64,000 bases of DNA from G963665925 sp963676345 (GTDB lineage: Bacteria; Bacillota; Clostridia; Peptostreptococcales; Acidaminobacteraceae): contig CAXXTS010000001.1 of assembly GCA_963676345.2 (NCBI GenBank), forward strand, positions 372,001 through 436,000, in the 5' to 3' direction. The notes under the pieces were generated by a model. The model was not told the origin of the DNA. It saw nothing but the letters and a program-made list of their open reading frames with translations, and made no database searches. The position numbers were made by a program, and so were the translations under genes. This document shows, one piece after another, positions 18,090-26,877 of the stretch (position 1 is the first letter of the stretch; every line of letters starts with the position of its first letter).

Positions 18090-18878
18090 CTACTCTCCAC
18101 CCTCTCCTTCTTGAGTACCGATTGTTTTTCTAACATTCGGTGGAAGGAACGCCTTAAGCTTTTCTTCTATAATACGCGGATTCTCGCCAGCTTGAATAGA
18201 TAATAATCCCTCTATCATAACTTGCCTTATCAGCTGTTCTTCTGCACTGTTAACGCCCAGTTTTTGTCCAAGCGGAATCCAAAATAGATTTGCAAACAAA
18301 GATCCATAAAATGTTGTTAAAAGAGCAACCGCCATGGCCGGACCGATTGAACTGGGATCACTCAGGTTACTCAGCATGGCTACAAGCCCGATAAGTGTAC
18401 CAATCATACCAAAGGCCGGCATAAGTGCCCCCAGCGTATCAAGATATCCTTTACCAGCAGCATGTCTATCCTGCAAACTTCCCAATTCCGTCTCTAGAAT
18501 GTTTTTTACAAGTTCTGGGTCTGTGCCGTCTACAATAAGCATAACGCCTTTTTGCAAAAACTCATCTTGAATGTCGTTGACTGCTTCTTCAAGGGCTAGC
18601 AGACCTTCTCGTCTGGCAACATTGGCAAGATCAATTACCTTTCCAATAATTTCATTCGTTTTAAAATCATTTGGCTTCATCGCTTTAGCAAACACTTTGC
18701 CAATTCCCGTCGTTGAGGATAAGGGAAAGGCTACGATTGTTCCAGCGAATCCACCACCTATAACGATAAGTATCGAACCAGTGTCTATAAAATCACCAAG
18801 AGCACTTCCCCCGGACAAAATCCCCCATATTACGAGGACAAGACCGAGGACAATCCCTCCTATACTCGCTAAATCCAA
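18090..18878 (-). CDS. motA: Stator subunit MotA
   Basis: A 262-residue MotA/PomA-family proton or sodium channel subunit with four hydrophobic segments. The opening MDLASIGGIVLGLVLVIWG and GSILIVIGGGFAGTIV resemble the PomA/MotP branch, and GALMPAFGMIGTLIGLVAML with ALLTTFYGSLFANLFWIP forms the two pore-side helices. It starts at TTG 18878, with GGGGTG six bases upstream in the end of the flbD gene. In B. subtilis motAB lies outside the fla/che operon; here it is inside. Confidence 0.94.
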   Translation of the reverse strand: MDLASIGGIVLGLVLVIWGILSGGSALGDFIDTGSILIVIGGGFAGTIVAFPLSSTTGIGKVFAKAMKPNDFKTNEIIGKVIDLANVARREGLLALEEAVNDIQDEFLQKGVMLIVDGTDPELVKNILETELGSLQDRHAAGKGYLDTLGALMPAFGMIGTLIGLVAMLSNLSDPSSIGPAMAVALLTTFYGSLFANLFWIPLGQKLGVNSAEEQLIRQVMIEGLLSIQAGENPRIIEEKLKAFLPPNVRKTIGTQEGEGGE

Positions 18879-18881
18879 TCG

Positions 18882-19100
18882 CTACACCCCACTTTTCTCA
18901 TCGCCAGATCCTATGACGATATAATTAATCTTTTTTCTATATTCTACTATTCGATTAATAACCTCGTCAACACTCTCAGAAACGACGAACCTATTGCCAT
19001 TATTAAGTGTCACGACTGTATCTGGTGTTTCTTCCATGATTTCAATAAGCTCTGCATTCACAACAAATACTTTACCGTTTAATCTGGTTAGTCTTATCAT
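18882..19100 (-). CDS. swrD: FlbD/SwrD family flagellar protein
   Basis: A 72-residue protein matching FlbD family proteins (MIRLTRLNGKVFVVNAELIE, then TPDTVVTLNNGNRFVVSESVDEVI). The B. subtilis counterpart SwrD (YlzI), in the same slot after flgE, increases motor power by raising stator function. Here the next gene downstream is motA, three bases away, which fits that role. ATG 19100 has GGTGAT upstream. Confidence 0.85.
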   Translation of the reverse strand: MIRLTRLNGKVFVVNAELIEIMEETPDTVVTLNNGNRFVVSESVDEVINRIVEYRKKINYIVIGSGDEKSGV

Positions 19101-19120
19101 TACATCACCAATTCTATATT

Positions 19121-19148
19121 CGAGTCCCGAACCGCAGTCCAGGACTCG
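19121..19148 (-). other. Hairpin between flgE and flbD
   Basis: Two 7-base arms, CGAGTCC and GGACTCG, pair around a 14-base loop. On the minus strand this follows the flgE stop. No U-tract follows, so it is more likely an RNA processing or stability element than a terminator. Confidence 0.4.
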
Positions 19149-19180
19149 TATTCTTCAAAACCCAATTATCAATTTATTTT

Positions 19181-20587
19181 CTATCTCTTAAGATTTACCA
19201 GCTCTTGAAGGATTTCATCCGATGTTGTAATAACACGAGAGTTAGCCTGGAATCCACGCTGGGTAGTAATCATGTCTGTAAATTCTGCTGATAGATTTAC
19301 ATTTGACATTTCAAGTGCACCTGGTGTAAGCGCGCCCATACTCCCTGCTGCAGGTGCACCGTATTTTGGTGTCCCGGAGTTAACTGTTTCAGAGAATAGG
19401 TTTCCACCTACTTTTAATAAGCCAGATGGATTGTCAAAATCAGCAAGGCCAATCTTAGCAAGTACTTCTCTTTGACCATTTGTAAAAATACCAACTACTT
19501 CACCGTTAGCTGAAATCGTAAAGTCTTCAACAACACCTGCAGAGTTACCATCAACTGGTTTAATCTTAGCATCTGTTGTTTGAGAAAAATGGCTTAGGTT
19601 ATCAAAAACGTCATTATCAAGATCAAGAACAATTTCATCAACGCCACCAGCATTTAAAGTGATTTGAGGCGATACTGTATTACCACCATCATTGAATCCA
19701 TCCGCATCCGCACCGCCTGTATCTACATACAAGTTTCCGCTGGTTTCAGTAAATGAAAGTTGATCACAAACGCGAAGGAAGTTACCATTTTCATCAAACT
19801 CTGCAAAAATAGGCTCTGTGCTCGTTGTTGAGCTATCACCAGTCGTTCCGCCATCTGTGATCTGAGCACTTGTCAAAGCACCAATATTGGCAGTCGCATC
19901 CCCACCTGGATCAGGAAGCTGAATCATTCTATAACTGAAACCTGGTTGAGCGCCCGGTGCAGTCGTATATTTCTCGCCAAAGTTGAAAGTGATTGTATTT
20001 TTATTACCCACAGAATCATACACATCAACAGTCGTTGCATAAGCAATATCTGTATCTTCATCTACTTCTTGATTGAAGTTAAGATTTCCTTCAAATTTCA
20101 GTTTACTTGTTTCAGTCGCATTCATTGTCTCAGACTGGTTGATTTGTACAGGGTTAAAATCCTGGTCGAGTACCTTATACCCATTTGATGAACTAACTAA
20201 ATACCCAAGTCTGTCTACAATAAAGTTTCCCGCTCTTGTATAGAACTTATTTTCGCCCGTACTATCCGGTGACATGATGAAATAGCCGGCACCATCCACC
20301 ATGATATCTGTCTGATTATCCGTTCTTTGAGTTGCGCCTTGCGTGTGGTAAACCGTAATACTCGCAAGGTTAGCACCAAGACCAACCTGTTGCGGGTTGG
20401 TACCGCCACGACCGGTATCAGAAGATGAACCAGCACCTGACAAGGTCTGGTTGAAAGCTTCTGCAAAGGTTACTTTTGAAGCTTTATAGCCAACTGTATT
20501 AACGTTCGCGATGTTGTTACCAATAACATCCATACGCGTCTGGTGAGCACGGAGTGCTGACACACCAGAATACATAGATCGCATCAT
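19181..20587 (-). CDS. flgE: Flagellar hook protein FlgE
   Basis: A 468-residue hook subunit. The N-terminal signature SALRAHQTRMDVIGNNIANVNTVGYKASKV and the C-terminal MSNVNLSAEFTDMITTQRGFQANSRVITTSDEILQELVNL form the coiled-coil core; the FlgE D1/D2 region lies between. The segment TRAGNFIVDRLGYLV is typical of hook/rod proteins. Length is within the usual Firmicutes range. The start follows AAGGAGG; a second ATG is the next codon. A leader hairpin (20624-20649) lies upstream. Confidence 0.95.
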   Translation of the reverse strand: MMRSMYSGVSALRAHQTRMDVIGNNIANVNTVGYKASKVTFAEAFNQTLSGAGSSSDTGRGGTNPQQVGLGANLASITVYHTQGATQRTDNQTDIMVDGAGYFIMSPDSTGENKFYTRAGNFIVDRLGYLVSSSNGYKVLDQDFNPVQINQSETMNATETSKLKFEGNLNFNQEVDEDTDIAYATTVDVYDSVGNKNTITFNFGEKYTTAPGAQPGFSYRMIQLPDPGGDATANIGALTSAQITDGGTTGDSSTTSTEPIFAEFDENGNFLRVCDQLSFTETSGNLYVDTGGADADGFNDGGNTVSPQITLNAGGVDEIVLDLDNDVFDNLSHFSQTTDAKIKPVDGNSAGVVEDFTISANGEVVGIFTNGQREVLAKIGLADFDNPSGLLKVGGNLFSETVNSGTPKYGAPAAGSMGALTPGALEMSNVNLSAEFTDMITTQRGFQANSRVITTSDEILQELVNLKR

Positions 20588-20623
20588 AATATGACCTCCT
20601 TAAGATCATCTGATGCGCGGGTT

Positions 20624-20649
20624 GGATTTCTTCAATCGGTCCGAAATCC
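20624..20649 (-). other. Hairpin in the flgE leader
   Basis: Seven-base arms GGATTTC and GAAATCC enclose 12 bases. It lies in the 85-base gap between the upstream small flagellar gene and flgE, about 25 bases before the flgE ribosome binding site. A role in mRNA stability or hook translation is possible; nothing more can be read from sequence. Confidence 0.35.
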
Positions 20650-20672
20650 TAGACTTCCATTTTAGGTCCAGT

Positions 20673-21074
20673 CTATATAATTACCGCGCCATCAATTTTT
20701 GTAAACACATTGTCTTTGAGTTGATCTTCAGCTGCAGCTGTAATAATCGTACGATTTTTTACACTTGCTATAAAGGCTTTGTCCCCCATAATGATAAGGG
20801 CATCTTTAACGCCTTTAGACTGCGCTTTATCAACCGCACTATTCAATTTTTCGATATCTGAGTCTTCCAATTTTATATTTCTTGACTCAAGTCTTTGTAG
20901 GGCGTGCTTAGAAAATTTAAGCGCATCGCCTTTTTGGATTTGGTCAAATATTTCCTGGAAACTCTTTTGGGTCTTCTGTCCTTGAATGGACTGAGCAGGC
21001 CCTTCATTAGGTGTCGTACCCGTAATTTTTGCTTTTCTTAAAATATAGTCATTATTCATTTTGATAGGAGTCAT
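20673..21074 (-). CDS. Small flagellar operon protein (TIGR02530-like)
   Basis: A 133-residue protein between flgD and flgE. It matches the conserved small flagellar operon protein of Firmicutes: SFQEIFDQIQKGDALKFSKHALQRLESRNIKLEDSDIEKL in the middle and GVKDALIIMGDKAFIASVKNRTIITA toward the C-terminus. Function is unknown; location suggests a part in hook assembly or export. ATG 21074 has a weak AGGACGTGA upstream. No signal peptide or membrane segment. Confidence 0.82.
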   Translation of the reverse strand: MTPIKMNNDYILRKAKITGTTPNEGPAQSIQGQKTQKSFQEIFDQIQKGDALKFSKHALQRLESRNIKLEDSDIEKLNSAVDKAQSKGVKDALIIMGDKAFIASVKNRTIITAAAEDQLKDNVFTKIDGAVII

Positions 21075-21085
21075 TTAATCACGTC

Positions 21086-21589
21086 CTATTCTCCAGAATA
21101 CGCTTGCGTTGCTGCGTTTAGCGAAATCAATTGATTGAGCATATCTGTGTTGACTTTTCTAATTTCGTTCAGTGCAGCCTTTAAGCTATCATCTGTAACC
21201 GCTTCTGTTTCATCGCCATCTTCTGCTTCATCTGTTGAATCATCATCGACGCCGTCTATACGGTTGATGAGTTCCACTAAATTATTGTTCATGTTTTCAA
21301 GTTGCGCCGAAATAGTCTTATCATTTACAAGAGCGTTCTCACTGGATGATGCAATATTTGCAAGCTGCTCAACAGATGAAAACTGTGCCATTTGAGCTAT
21401 AAAATCCTTATTGTCCATCGGACTGAGTGGATCTTGATATTGAAGTTGTGTCATGAACAGTTTCAGAAAAGAGTCTTTATCAATTTCCTGATTTTTGAGC
21501 TTAGAAGTATTTTCTAGATTTGCTGATATTTCATCTAGCCTGTCAATCTGTGCCTGTGTAAAGCGACCTTCCATATTTACACCTGCCAT
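21086..21589 (-). CDS. flgD: Flagellar hook capping protein FlgD
   Basis: A 167-residue FlgD, short because it carries mainly the conserved N-terminal region. The signature DKDSFLKLFMTQLQYQDPLSPMDNKDFIAQMAQFSSVEQL is intact. An acidic stretch (about 118-135) precedes a C-terminal helix; the Ig-like/tudor domains of enterobacterial FlgD are absent, as often in Firmicutes. It caps the growing hook and scaffolds FlgE. ATG 21589 follows GGAGGTGG. Confidence 0.93.
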   Translation of the reverse strand: MAGVNMEGRFTQAQIDRLDEISANLENTSKLKNQEIDKDSFLKLFMTQLQYQDPLSPMDNKDFIAQMAQFSSVEQLANIASSSENALVNDKTISAQLENMNNNLVELINRIDGVDDDSTDEAEDGDETEAVTDDSLKAALNEIRKVNTDMLNQLISLNAATQAYSGE

Positions 21590-21600
21590 TGTTCCACCTC

Positions 21601-23070
21601 CTATCCTAGATATTCAAAGGTTGACTGAAGACCAGCCAGTGTCTTATTGATTTCACTAATGTTCTCAAAGTCATCATCGACTCCAAAGAAATACTTTCTC
21701 TGTCGACTCTGAGCAAAAAATTGGTTTTCAAATTGACTCTGTTGCTGAGTCTGTTCTTGTCCTACAGAAACTTGCATGCCTTCAATGCTGTATCCCTTTT
21801 GTGACAATGCTTGTTTTAAATCTGCCATGTTGGACTCAAGCGTTTCTTTAACCACTTGACTTTCGACTTGAAACTCTGCCATCAAAATGCCTTTTTCTAC
21901 TGATATTTTCAAATTGACATTTCCCAAATCCGCCGGGCGGAGTTTTAACATTATTTCTTGACCATTCTCAGTAGGGTTTAACTGAAGTTTTGCCCCATCA
22001 AGCACTTGATTCATAATATTTTGGGCTACCTTCACCCTGCCTGCAGCAGCTTCCATTGGTTGTGCCCCTCGTATTGCTGCCGATTCCATCTTAATCATTT
22101 CAGCCAATGACTGATCAACTTGAACGGGTGTTTGTTCAGCAGTTTCTGGAACTTGCCCTGTTTGCACGGGTGCTTGCTCTTTAGATGTATCTTTGGAGCT
22201 GTCTTCTGACGACGTCTGAGCTTGTGTTTCACCGGTAGCGCGAACGCTTGTTTCACTCTCGCTTGTAGTCGCTTCACCTGATTCAGATTGGTTTGAATTT
22301 GTGACTTTATAGTCTACAATTTCAACAGCGCCCTCACGGCCTTTTGTGTCACTTGATAGTGCTTCTGTAACTTCTTCCAAAACACTTTCAAAAGCAGCTG
22401 TATCCATTTCTCTTAAATTCGTCACTGCAGCTTGAACTTTCTCAGTGAGTTGTTCGAGAGATTCCAGCACCTCCTGCGGTACATCGCCCATGCCCTTCAT
22501 CTGCTCAGTCATGTTTTCAAGCATATCGCCAATTTTTTCAATCACACTTGTCAAATTGACTTGCATGCCTTCTACGGCATCTGAGCCTAAGTTCATGTTC
22601 ATGATAGACTGCATGAGTGCCTCAAGTTCAACCATCTGTTCTTGTGGCATACTTTCTAGTAATGCGGCTACTTCTTCCTCTGTCAAACCAAGCTCTTTTA
22701 ACAGCCTTTTAGCAGCCTGTAGTGCTTTAGACTTATCGACTTCACCAGATTCATCTTTAGAATCTGCTTTTTCAACTTGCTTTGCATCATTTACATCTGC
22801 TTTTCCAGATGTGGATGCACTCGAAGTTTTTTGGCTTTTGGCTTCCGAAATGTCGCGGTTCTCTTTACTCATCAGGTCATTATTATTCACTTTTTTGTGT
22901 TCATCAGAATGCGAAGCTTGTGTCATGTTTGTTTCTCTTGACGAAGCGTATGTTTTTTCTTCAAATATCGCTTTAAAATCAAACGCGTCATCTTTTGATG
23001 TATTCGACATCCTAATCTGACGAGCATCGAGTCCAGTAATCATTTGGACAGCCGATCCTCCTTGTACCAA
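21601..23070 (-). CDS. fliK: Flagellar hook-length control protein FliK
   Basis: About 489 residues. The N-terminal three quarters is disordered and rich in Ser, Glu, Lys and Gln (ruler region). The C-terminal Flg_hook domain (about 360-450) shows KLQLNPTENGQEIMLKLRPADLG and KGILMAEFQVESQVVKETLE. It measures hook length and triggers the FlhB specificity switch. The start is placed at TTG 23070 because AGGAGG lies eight bases upstream. A GTG three codons earlier would sit inside that ribosome binding site. Confidence 0.9.
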   Translation of the reverse strand: MVQGGSAVQMITGLDARQIRMSNTSKDDAFDFKAIFEEKTYASSRETNMTQASHSDEHKKVNNNDLMSKENRDISEAKSQKTSSASTSGKADVNDAKQVEKADSKDESGEVDKSKALQAAKRLLKELGLTEEEVAALLESMPQEQMVELEALMQSIMNMNLGSDAVEGMQVNLTSVIEKIGDMLENMTEQMKGMGDVPQEVLESLEQLTEKVQAAVTNLREMDTAAFESVLEEVTEALSSDTKGREGAVEIVDYKVTNSNQSESGEATTSESETSVRATGETQAQTSSEDSSKDTSKEQAPVQTGQVPETAEQTPVQVDQSLAEMIKMESAAIRGAQPMEAAAGRVKVAQNIMNQVLDGAKLQLNPTENGQEIMLKLRPADLGNVNLKISVEKGILMAEFQVESQVVKETLESNMADLKQALSQKGYSIEGMQVSVGQEQTQQQSQFENQFFAQSRQRKYFFGVDDDFENISEINKTLAGLQSTFEYLG

Positions 23071-23082
23071 TAAATTCACCTC

Positions 23083-24324
23083 CTAATTATTACGTGGCAA
23101 GGTTAACTTCCTAGAAATATCAGAAGCGAGCGTGTCGTCAAAGTTCGCGAGTAGCTCTCCAACCCTGCTTGAATCAAATCTGGACAGCAGCTCTAGGGCG
23201 ATGTCTTCATCAGATATGATAATCGTTTCACCACTATCCAAATCATACATTCTAGGTGCAGAACTGTTTCTAATCATTCTTTCAATTAGATTTGAAACAT
23301 CATTTCCGTCCATATTCCCATAGACTTCTGCCATCTCAGTAACATTATCGTCAAATTCCTTATAAATCTTTAATGATTTTAGAATATCTGACGTAATTTT
23401 ATCTGTTCCATTTTCAATAATCTGCTGATCGCGGATTTCATTGATAAGTTCAAATGTAAAATCATCGTTACGAATTGATGATAAAACCTGTCCCGCTTTT
23501 ATAGGTCCGAGTTCAACATACAGTTTCGCAAGCTCATCTATAGAGTATGTGTTGGTGTCTCCTATAAGATCAACAAGAGAGCTTCTGTCTTCTGCTGAGT
23601 AAATTGTCGCAATGTTTTCAAGTTCTGTTTTACGCTTTTTATTATCTGCAATAGTGGTTCTAATAGACCTGGCTTTTTCATCGGTCATAAAGCCAATTGT
23701 CTTATTAAAATCTTCTGTAGACAATTGTTCCATCAAAGTCCCCGCCATTTTATCATCCATAGCATTCAGGTAGGCTGCTAACTCCTTGTGTCCATTCACA
23801 GAACTATCAATGATGTACCCCATTTCCTCAACAGCAGTTTGGATGCTTAGAGATGATAAGTACTCAGCTTTAGATTTAACATTTTCATCCTTTTCTGCTT
23901 CAATTTGATCAAGCGTGTTTAAGACGATATCTTTCTTTATGCTGCTATTACGTATGTCTTCAAGAATACGCTTCGTTGCATTCGGATTCATACGCAACAT
24001 ATGCTTAATAACTTCATCATAGACAGAACTGTCCTCTGAAGAGAGCAGGGACAACTTGTCTACCGCCCGACTTTGATCAATATCCAAATAATACTCAGCA
24101 ATTTCTTTAAGCTGCTGACTTGTTTCCTGAGGTGTTGGGAATTGATTGAAATAGGATCCAACCGGCCCCGGAACATTACTTAACATTTTGTTCGCTTCAA
24201 TTTTGAATGTATTGCTCAAAAAATAGAACCCTGACAGCACACCCATTGGGAGAATAATCAGTACAAGCAAGAGTATTAATATGGTTTTAAGGGCACCGCC
24301 CTTTTCTTCTTTTTTTTCTGCCAT
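23083..24324 (-). CDS. ylxF: YlxF-type membrane protein with MgtE_N-like repeats
   Basis: A 413-residue protein between fliJ and fliK, the position of ylxF in Bacillus. One transmembrane segment (about 12-33) is followed by an entirely helical, acidic domain. Several segments look like MgtE_N/FliG-middle modules: LNAMDDKMAGTLMEQLSTED, YVELGPIKAGQVLSSI and LLSRFDSSRVGELLANFDD. Typical YlxF proteins are roughly half this length with one such module, so this version seems expanded. Function unknown; a structural or stator-related role is inferred from MotE-like relatives. The ATG overlaps the fliJ stop (TAATG). Confidence 0.72.
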   Translation of the reverse strand: MAEKKEEKGGALKTILILLLVLIILPMGVLSGFYFLSNTFKIEANKMLSNVPGPVGSYFNQFPTPQETSQQLKEIAEYYLDIDQSRAVDKLSLLSSEDSSVYDEVIKHMLRMNPNATKRILEDIRNSSIKKDIVLNTLDQIEAEKDENVKSKAEYLSSLSIQTAVEEMGYIIDSSVNGHKELAAYLNAMDDKMAGTLMEQLSTEDFNKTIGFMTDEKARSIRTTIADNKKRKTELENIATIYSAEDRSSLVDLIGDTNTYSIDELAKLYVELGPIKAGQVLSSIRNDDFTFELINEIRDQQIIENGTDKITSDILKSLKIYKEFDDNVTEMAEVYGNMDGNDVSNLIERMIRNSSAPRMYDLDSGETIIISDEDIALELLSRFDSSRVGELLANFDDTLASDISRKLTLPRNN

Positions 24325-24776
24325 TATGAATCACCACTCTTCTGGGAACTCTTATAATTTACAATTTCCTCAATGACTTTATTTTCAGCAGCATTGAAGG
24401 CTTCAATATAAGCTTCATGCTCTTTTTCCTTCAGTTTTTCCATGATTTTGCGTTGTTTTACAGCTTCAGTCAGTTCTTGTTTGATTTGCATGACTTGAAG
24501 CCGTTTCTCAGCAATTTTTGATTCCAAGCCGTCCAGCTTGTCTTTAATGTGTTGTTTTGAATGCGCAAACATCTGAAGCTGTGACGTTTTAACACCTGCA
24601 CTCAACTGTGCTTCAACACGCTCTAGAAACTCAGATTGACTAGTGAGCAGTGCCGCCTTTTGAGCAAGCAGCTGCTGAAGCTCATAGTTGGCTTTTCCAA
24701 GTCGCGTTTTTACATCTTCTTCTTCGTCTTCACGCTTTTTGAGTATCTTTTGGTATCTAAATATGAAGCCCTTCAT
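24324..24776 (-). CDS. fliJ: Flagellar export chaperone FliJ
   Basis: About 150 residues, almost entirely coiled coil (heptads from about residue 5 to 140), starting MKGFIFRYQKILKKREDEEE as in FliJ proteins. It escorts export chaperones and links the FliI ATPase to FlhA. The start at ATG 24776 is preferred because TAGGTGA lies just upstream; the GTG three codons earlier is part of that box. It is located directly after fliI. Confidence 0.87.
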   Translation of the reverse strand: MKGFIFRYQKILKKREDEEEDVKTRLGKANYELQQLLAQKAALLTSQSEFLERVEAQLSAGVKTSQLQMFAHSKQHIKDKLDGLESKIAEKRLQVMQIKQELTEAVKQRKIMEKLKEKEHEAYIEAFNAAENKVIEEIVNYKSSQKSGDS

Positions 24777-24788
24777 TGAACTCACCTA

Positions 24789-26102
24789 CTATTTTGATAG
24801 AACAATCAATTTGTTTATTGCATCGTCATATGTACATTTATCATGAATCCCTTGAGATAGAAACTTCATGTAGTCCGGATAACGCTTTATAGCTTCATCT
24901 ATTTTGGGGTTGGTTCCCTTCGCATAGGCTCCTATGTTGATTAGATCTTCAGCCTCGCTATAGGTTGCCATATACTCCTTAAACTGCCTTGAAGCTTCCA
25001 TATGCTCCTGATTAACGATTTGAGGCATAACACGACTCACACTACCCAAAACATCAATAGCAGGGTAATGCCCCAAATGCGCCAGCCTGCGCGATAACAG
25101 AATATGACCATCCAGTATGCCACGTACCGCATCCGATATCGGCTCATTGAAGTCATCACCATCGACAAGCACTGTGTAAAGACCAGTGATTGACCCTTTT
25201 TCTGAATTCCCAGCTCTTTCAAGCAACCTAGGAAGCACTGCAAAAACAGACGGTGTATAGCCACGTGTTACAGGCGGTTCGCCAACCGCGAGTCCAATTT
25301 CCCTTTGCGCCATAGAAAAACGTGTTAAGGAGTCCATCATGAGAACCACATTCTTGCCCTGGTCTCTAAAATACTCAGCAATGGATGTTGCGAGCATTGC
25401 ACCTTTCACACGAACAAGTGCGGGTTTATCCGATGTTGCAATAATCAGAACGGAGCGCTTTAGCCCCTCTTCGCCAAGCTCGTTTTCAATAAACTCACGA
25501 ACCTCACGACCACGTTCTCCAATTAAGGCAATCACATTGACATCAGCAGTGGTATTCTTTGCAATCATGCCCATCAGGGTACTCTTGCCAACACCAGATC
25601 CTGCAAATATACCAATACGCTGTCCACGTCCACATGTAATCAGACTATCTATAGCCTTAATACCGAGCGGCAAAGGCTCAGTTATTCGATCTCGCATCAG
25701 TGGATTGGGCGGATCGTTATCAGCATCATATTTTTTATTTGTTGCAGGTTTAGCCATGCCATCAATCGGATGGCCGAGGCCATCTAAAATACGTCCAAGT
25801 AAATTCTCACCAACATCTACATGCAGACCATGTCCCGTGGCAATAACCTTACTGCCTGGACCAATGCCCGACATTTCTCCGAGTGGCATTAAAAAAACTA
25901 TTTCATCTCTAAAACCAACAACCTCAGCTTTTATTGGAATATCACTCTTTAAAGGGAAAATATCACAGACCTCTCCCAGTTCGACCGCTGGACCTTCAGA
26001 TTCTATAGTCAGGCCGACTACTTTGGAAACGCGTCCGCTGTATTTAATCAGATTCAGATGTTCAAGTGCATTTTTATATTTTGACATATTGATATTTGTC
26101 AT
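24789..26102 (-). CDS. fliI: Flagellum-specific export ATPase FliI
   Basis: A F1-beta-like ATPase, about 437 residues. Walker A is GIFAGSGVGKSTLMGMIAKN, followed by ALIGERGREVREFIENELG, Walker B VVLMMDSLTRFSMAQREI and the flagellar signature GYTPSVFAVLPRLLERAG. It powers and organises substrate delivery to the export gate with FliH and FliJ. ATG 26102 is chosen, four bases past the fliH stop; a GTG at 26114 overlapping the fliH stop is the alternative and would add four residues. Confidence 0.96.
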   Translation of the reverse strand: MTNINMSKYKNALEHLNLIKYSGRVSKVVGLTIESEGPAVELGEVCDIFPLKSDIPIKAEVVGFRDEIVFLMPLGEMSGIGPGSKVIATGHGLHVDVGENLLGRILDGLGHPIDGMAKPATNKKYDADNDPPNPLMRDRITEPLPLGIKAIDSLITCGRGQRIGIFAGSGVGKSTLMGMIAKNTTADVNVIALIGERGREVREFIENELGEEGLKRSVLIIATSDKPALVRVKGAMLATSIAEYFRDQGKNVVLMMDSLTRFSMAQREIGLAVGEPPVTRGYTPSVFAVLPRLLERAGNSEKGSITGLYTVLVDGDDFNEPISDAVRGILDGHILLSRRLAHLGHYPAIDVLGSVSRVMPQIVNQEHMEASRQFKEYMATYSEAEDLINIGAYAKGTNPKIDEAIKRYPDYMKFLSQGIHDKCTYDDAINKLIVLSK

Positions 26103-26106
26103 ATGA

Positions 26107-26877
26107 TCACTCACTGCCTAACAAGGTTATAAAGGTTTCACGTATTTGTTCAAATTGAGTATTAATACTGCTGTCTACACTTCCAGCAGATGTTTCTACT
26201 ACACAGCTGCCTGGAGATAGGGCCTTATCTTCTTTAATTTCGATATTATCTACACTTTCAGCTAATGTGAGAATACGATCGCGCATGCTCAGTGCATACC
26301 CATAATCTTCCGACGCCACTCGTAACACTAAGTTGGAAGTGTATGCACATTTATCCAGTGCACTTTTCACAAGACCTTCAACCAGACTTTCGTCCTCTTG
26401 TATATGCTTGTTGAGCACCTTTTCAAGGGTCTCAAGTACAATATCAACAATTTCCGCCTCGGCATTATCAAGCATAGACTTGTACTGGTCTATAGCCGTA
26501 TTTTTAATATTCAAAGCTTCCTGAACAAGACCTTCAGCATGTGCCTTTCCTTCATCAAACCCAGCAGCATAACCTTCTTCATGACCTTCCTGCTTGGATT
26601 TTTCGTAAATGCCTTTTGCCTGTTCATAAGCCTCTTCAATAATTTGACTTGCTTCATCATTGGCTCTTTGAGTTAAATTTCGCGCTTCTTCAACGGCCTC
26701 ATCAATCATGGCCTGCAAGTCTTCTTCACTTATAGAAGGCGCTGTGGAAGCTTTCTCCTCAGCGCCATCTTCTTCATTTTCATCAAGTTCAGCATCAACC
26801 TGCGGAGCAATATCAGGTGTCAACTGATATTTTTTTTCATCAAGTATAACCTGTGCACGTCTAACAATTTTAGACAA
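26107..26877 (-). CDS. fliH: Flagellar export stator protein FliH
   Basis: A 256-residue FliH. After an acidic N-terminus comes a long helix with AEGLVQEALN and a GxxxG-like glycine series (HEEGYAAGFDEGKAHAEG) typical of FliH/YscL. The C-terminal domain resembles V/F-type ATPase peripheral stalk subunits (GSCVVETSAGSVDSSINTQFEQI). It binds and restrains FliI. It appears to start at TTG 26877, which overlaps the end of fliG and follows GGAGGAGA. Confidence 0.88.
   Translation of the reverse strand: MSKIVRRAQVILDEKKYQLTPDIAPQVDAELDENEEDGAEEKASTAPSISEEDLQAMIDEAVEEARNLTQRANDEASQIIEEAYEQAKGIYEKSKQEGHEEGYAAGFDEGKAHAEGLVQEALNIKNTAIDQYKSMLDNAEAEIVDIVLETLEKVLNKHIQEDESLVEGLVKSALDKCAYTSNLVLRVASEDYGYALSMRDRILTLAESVDNIEIKEDKALSPGSCVVETSAGSVDSSINTQFEQIRETFITLLGSE

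Noticed and set aside
25339..26106. 255-codon plus-strand open frame opposite fliI
   Set aside because: Antisense shadow of the conserved ATPase gene; its protein looks like no family and lacks a start signal.
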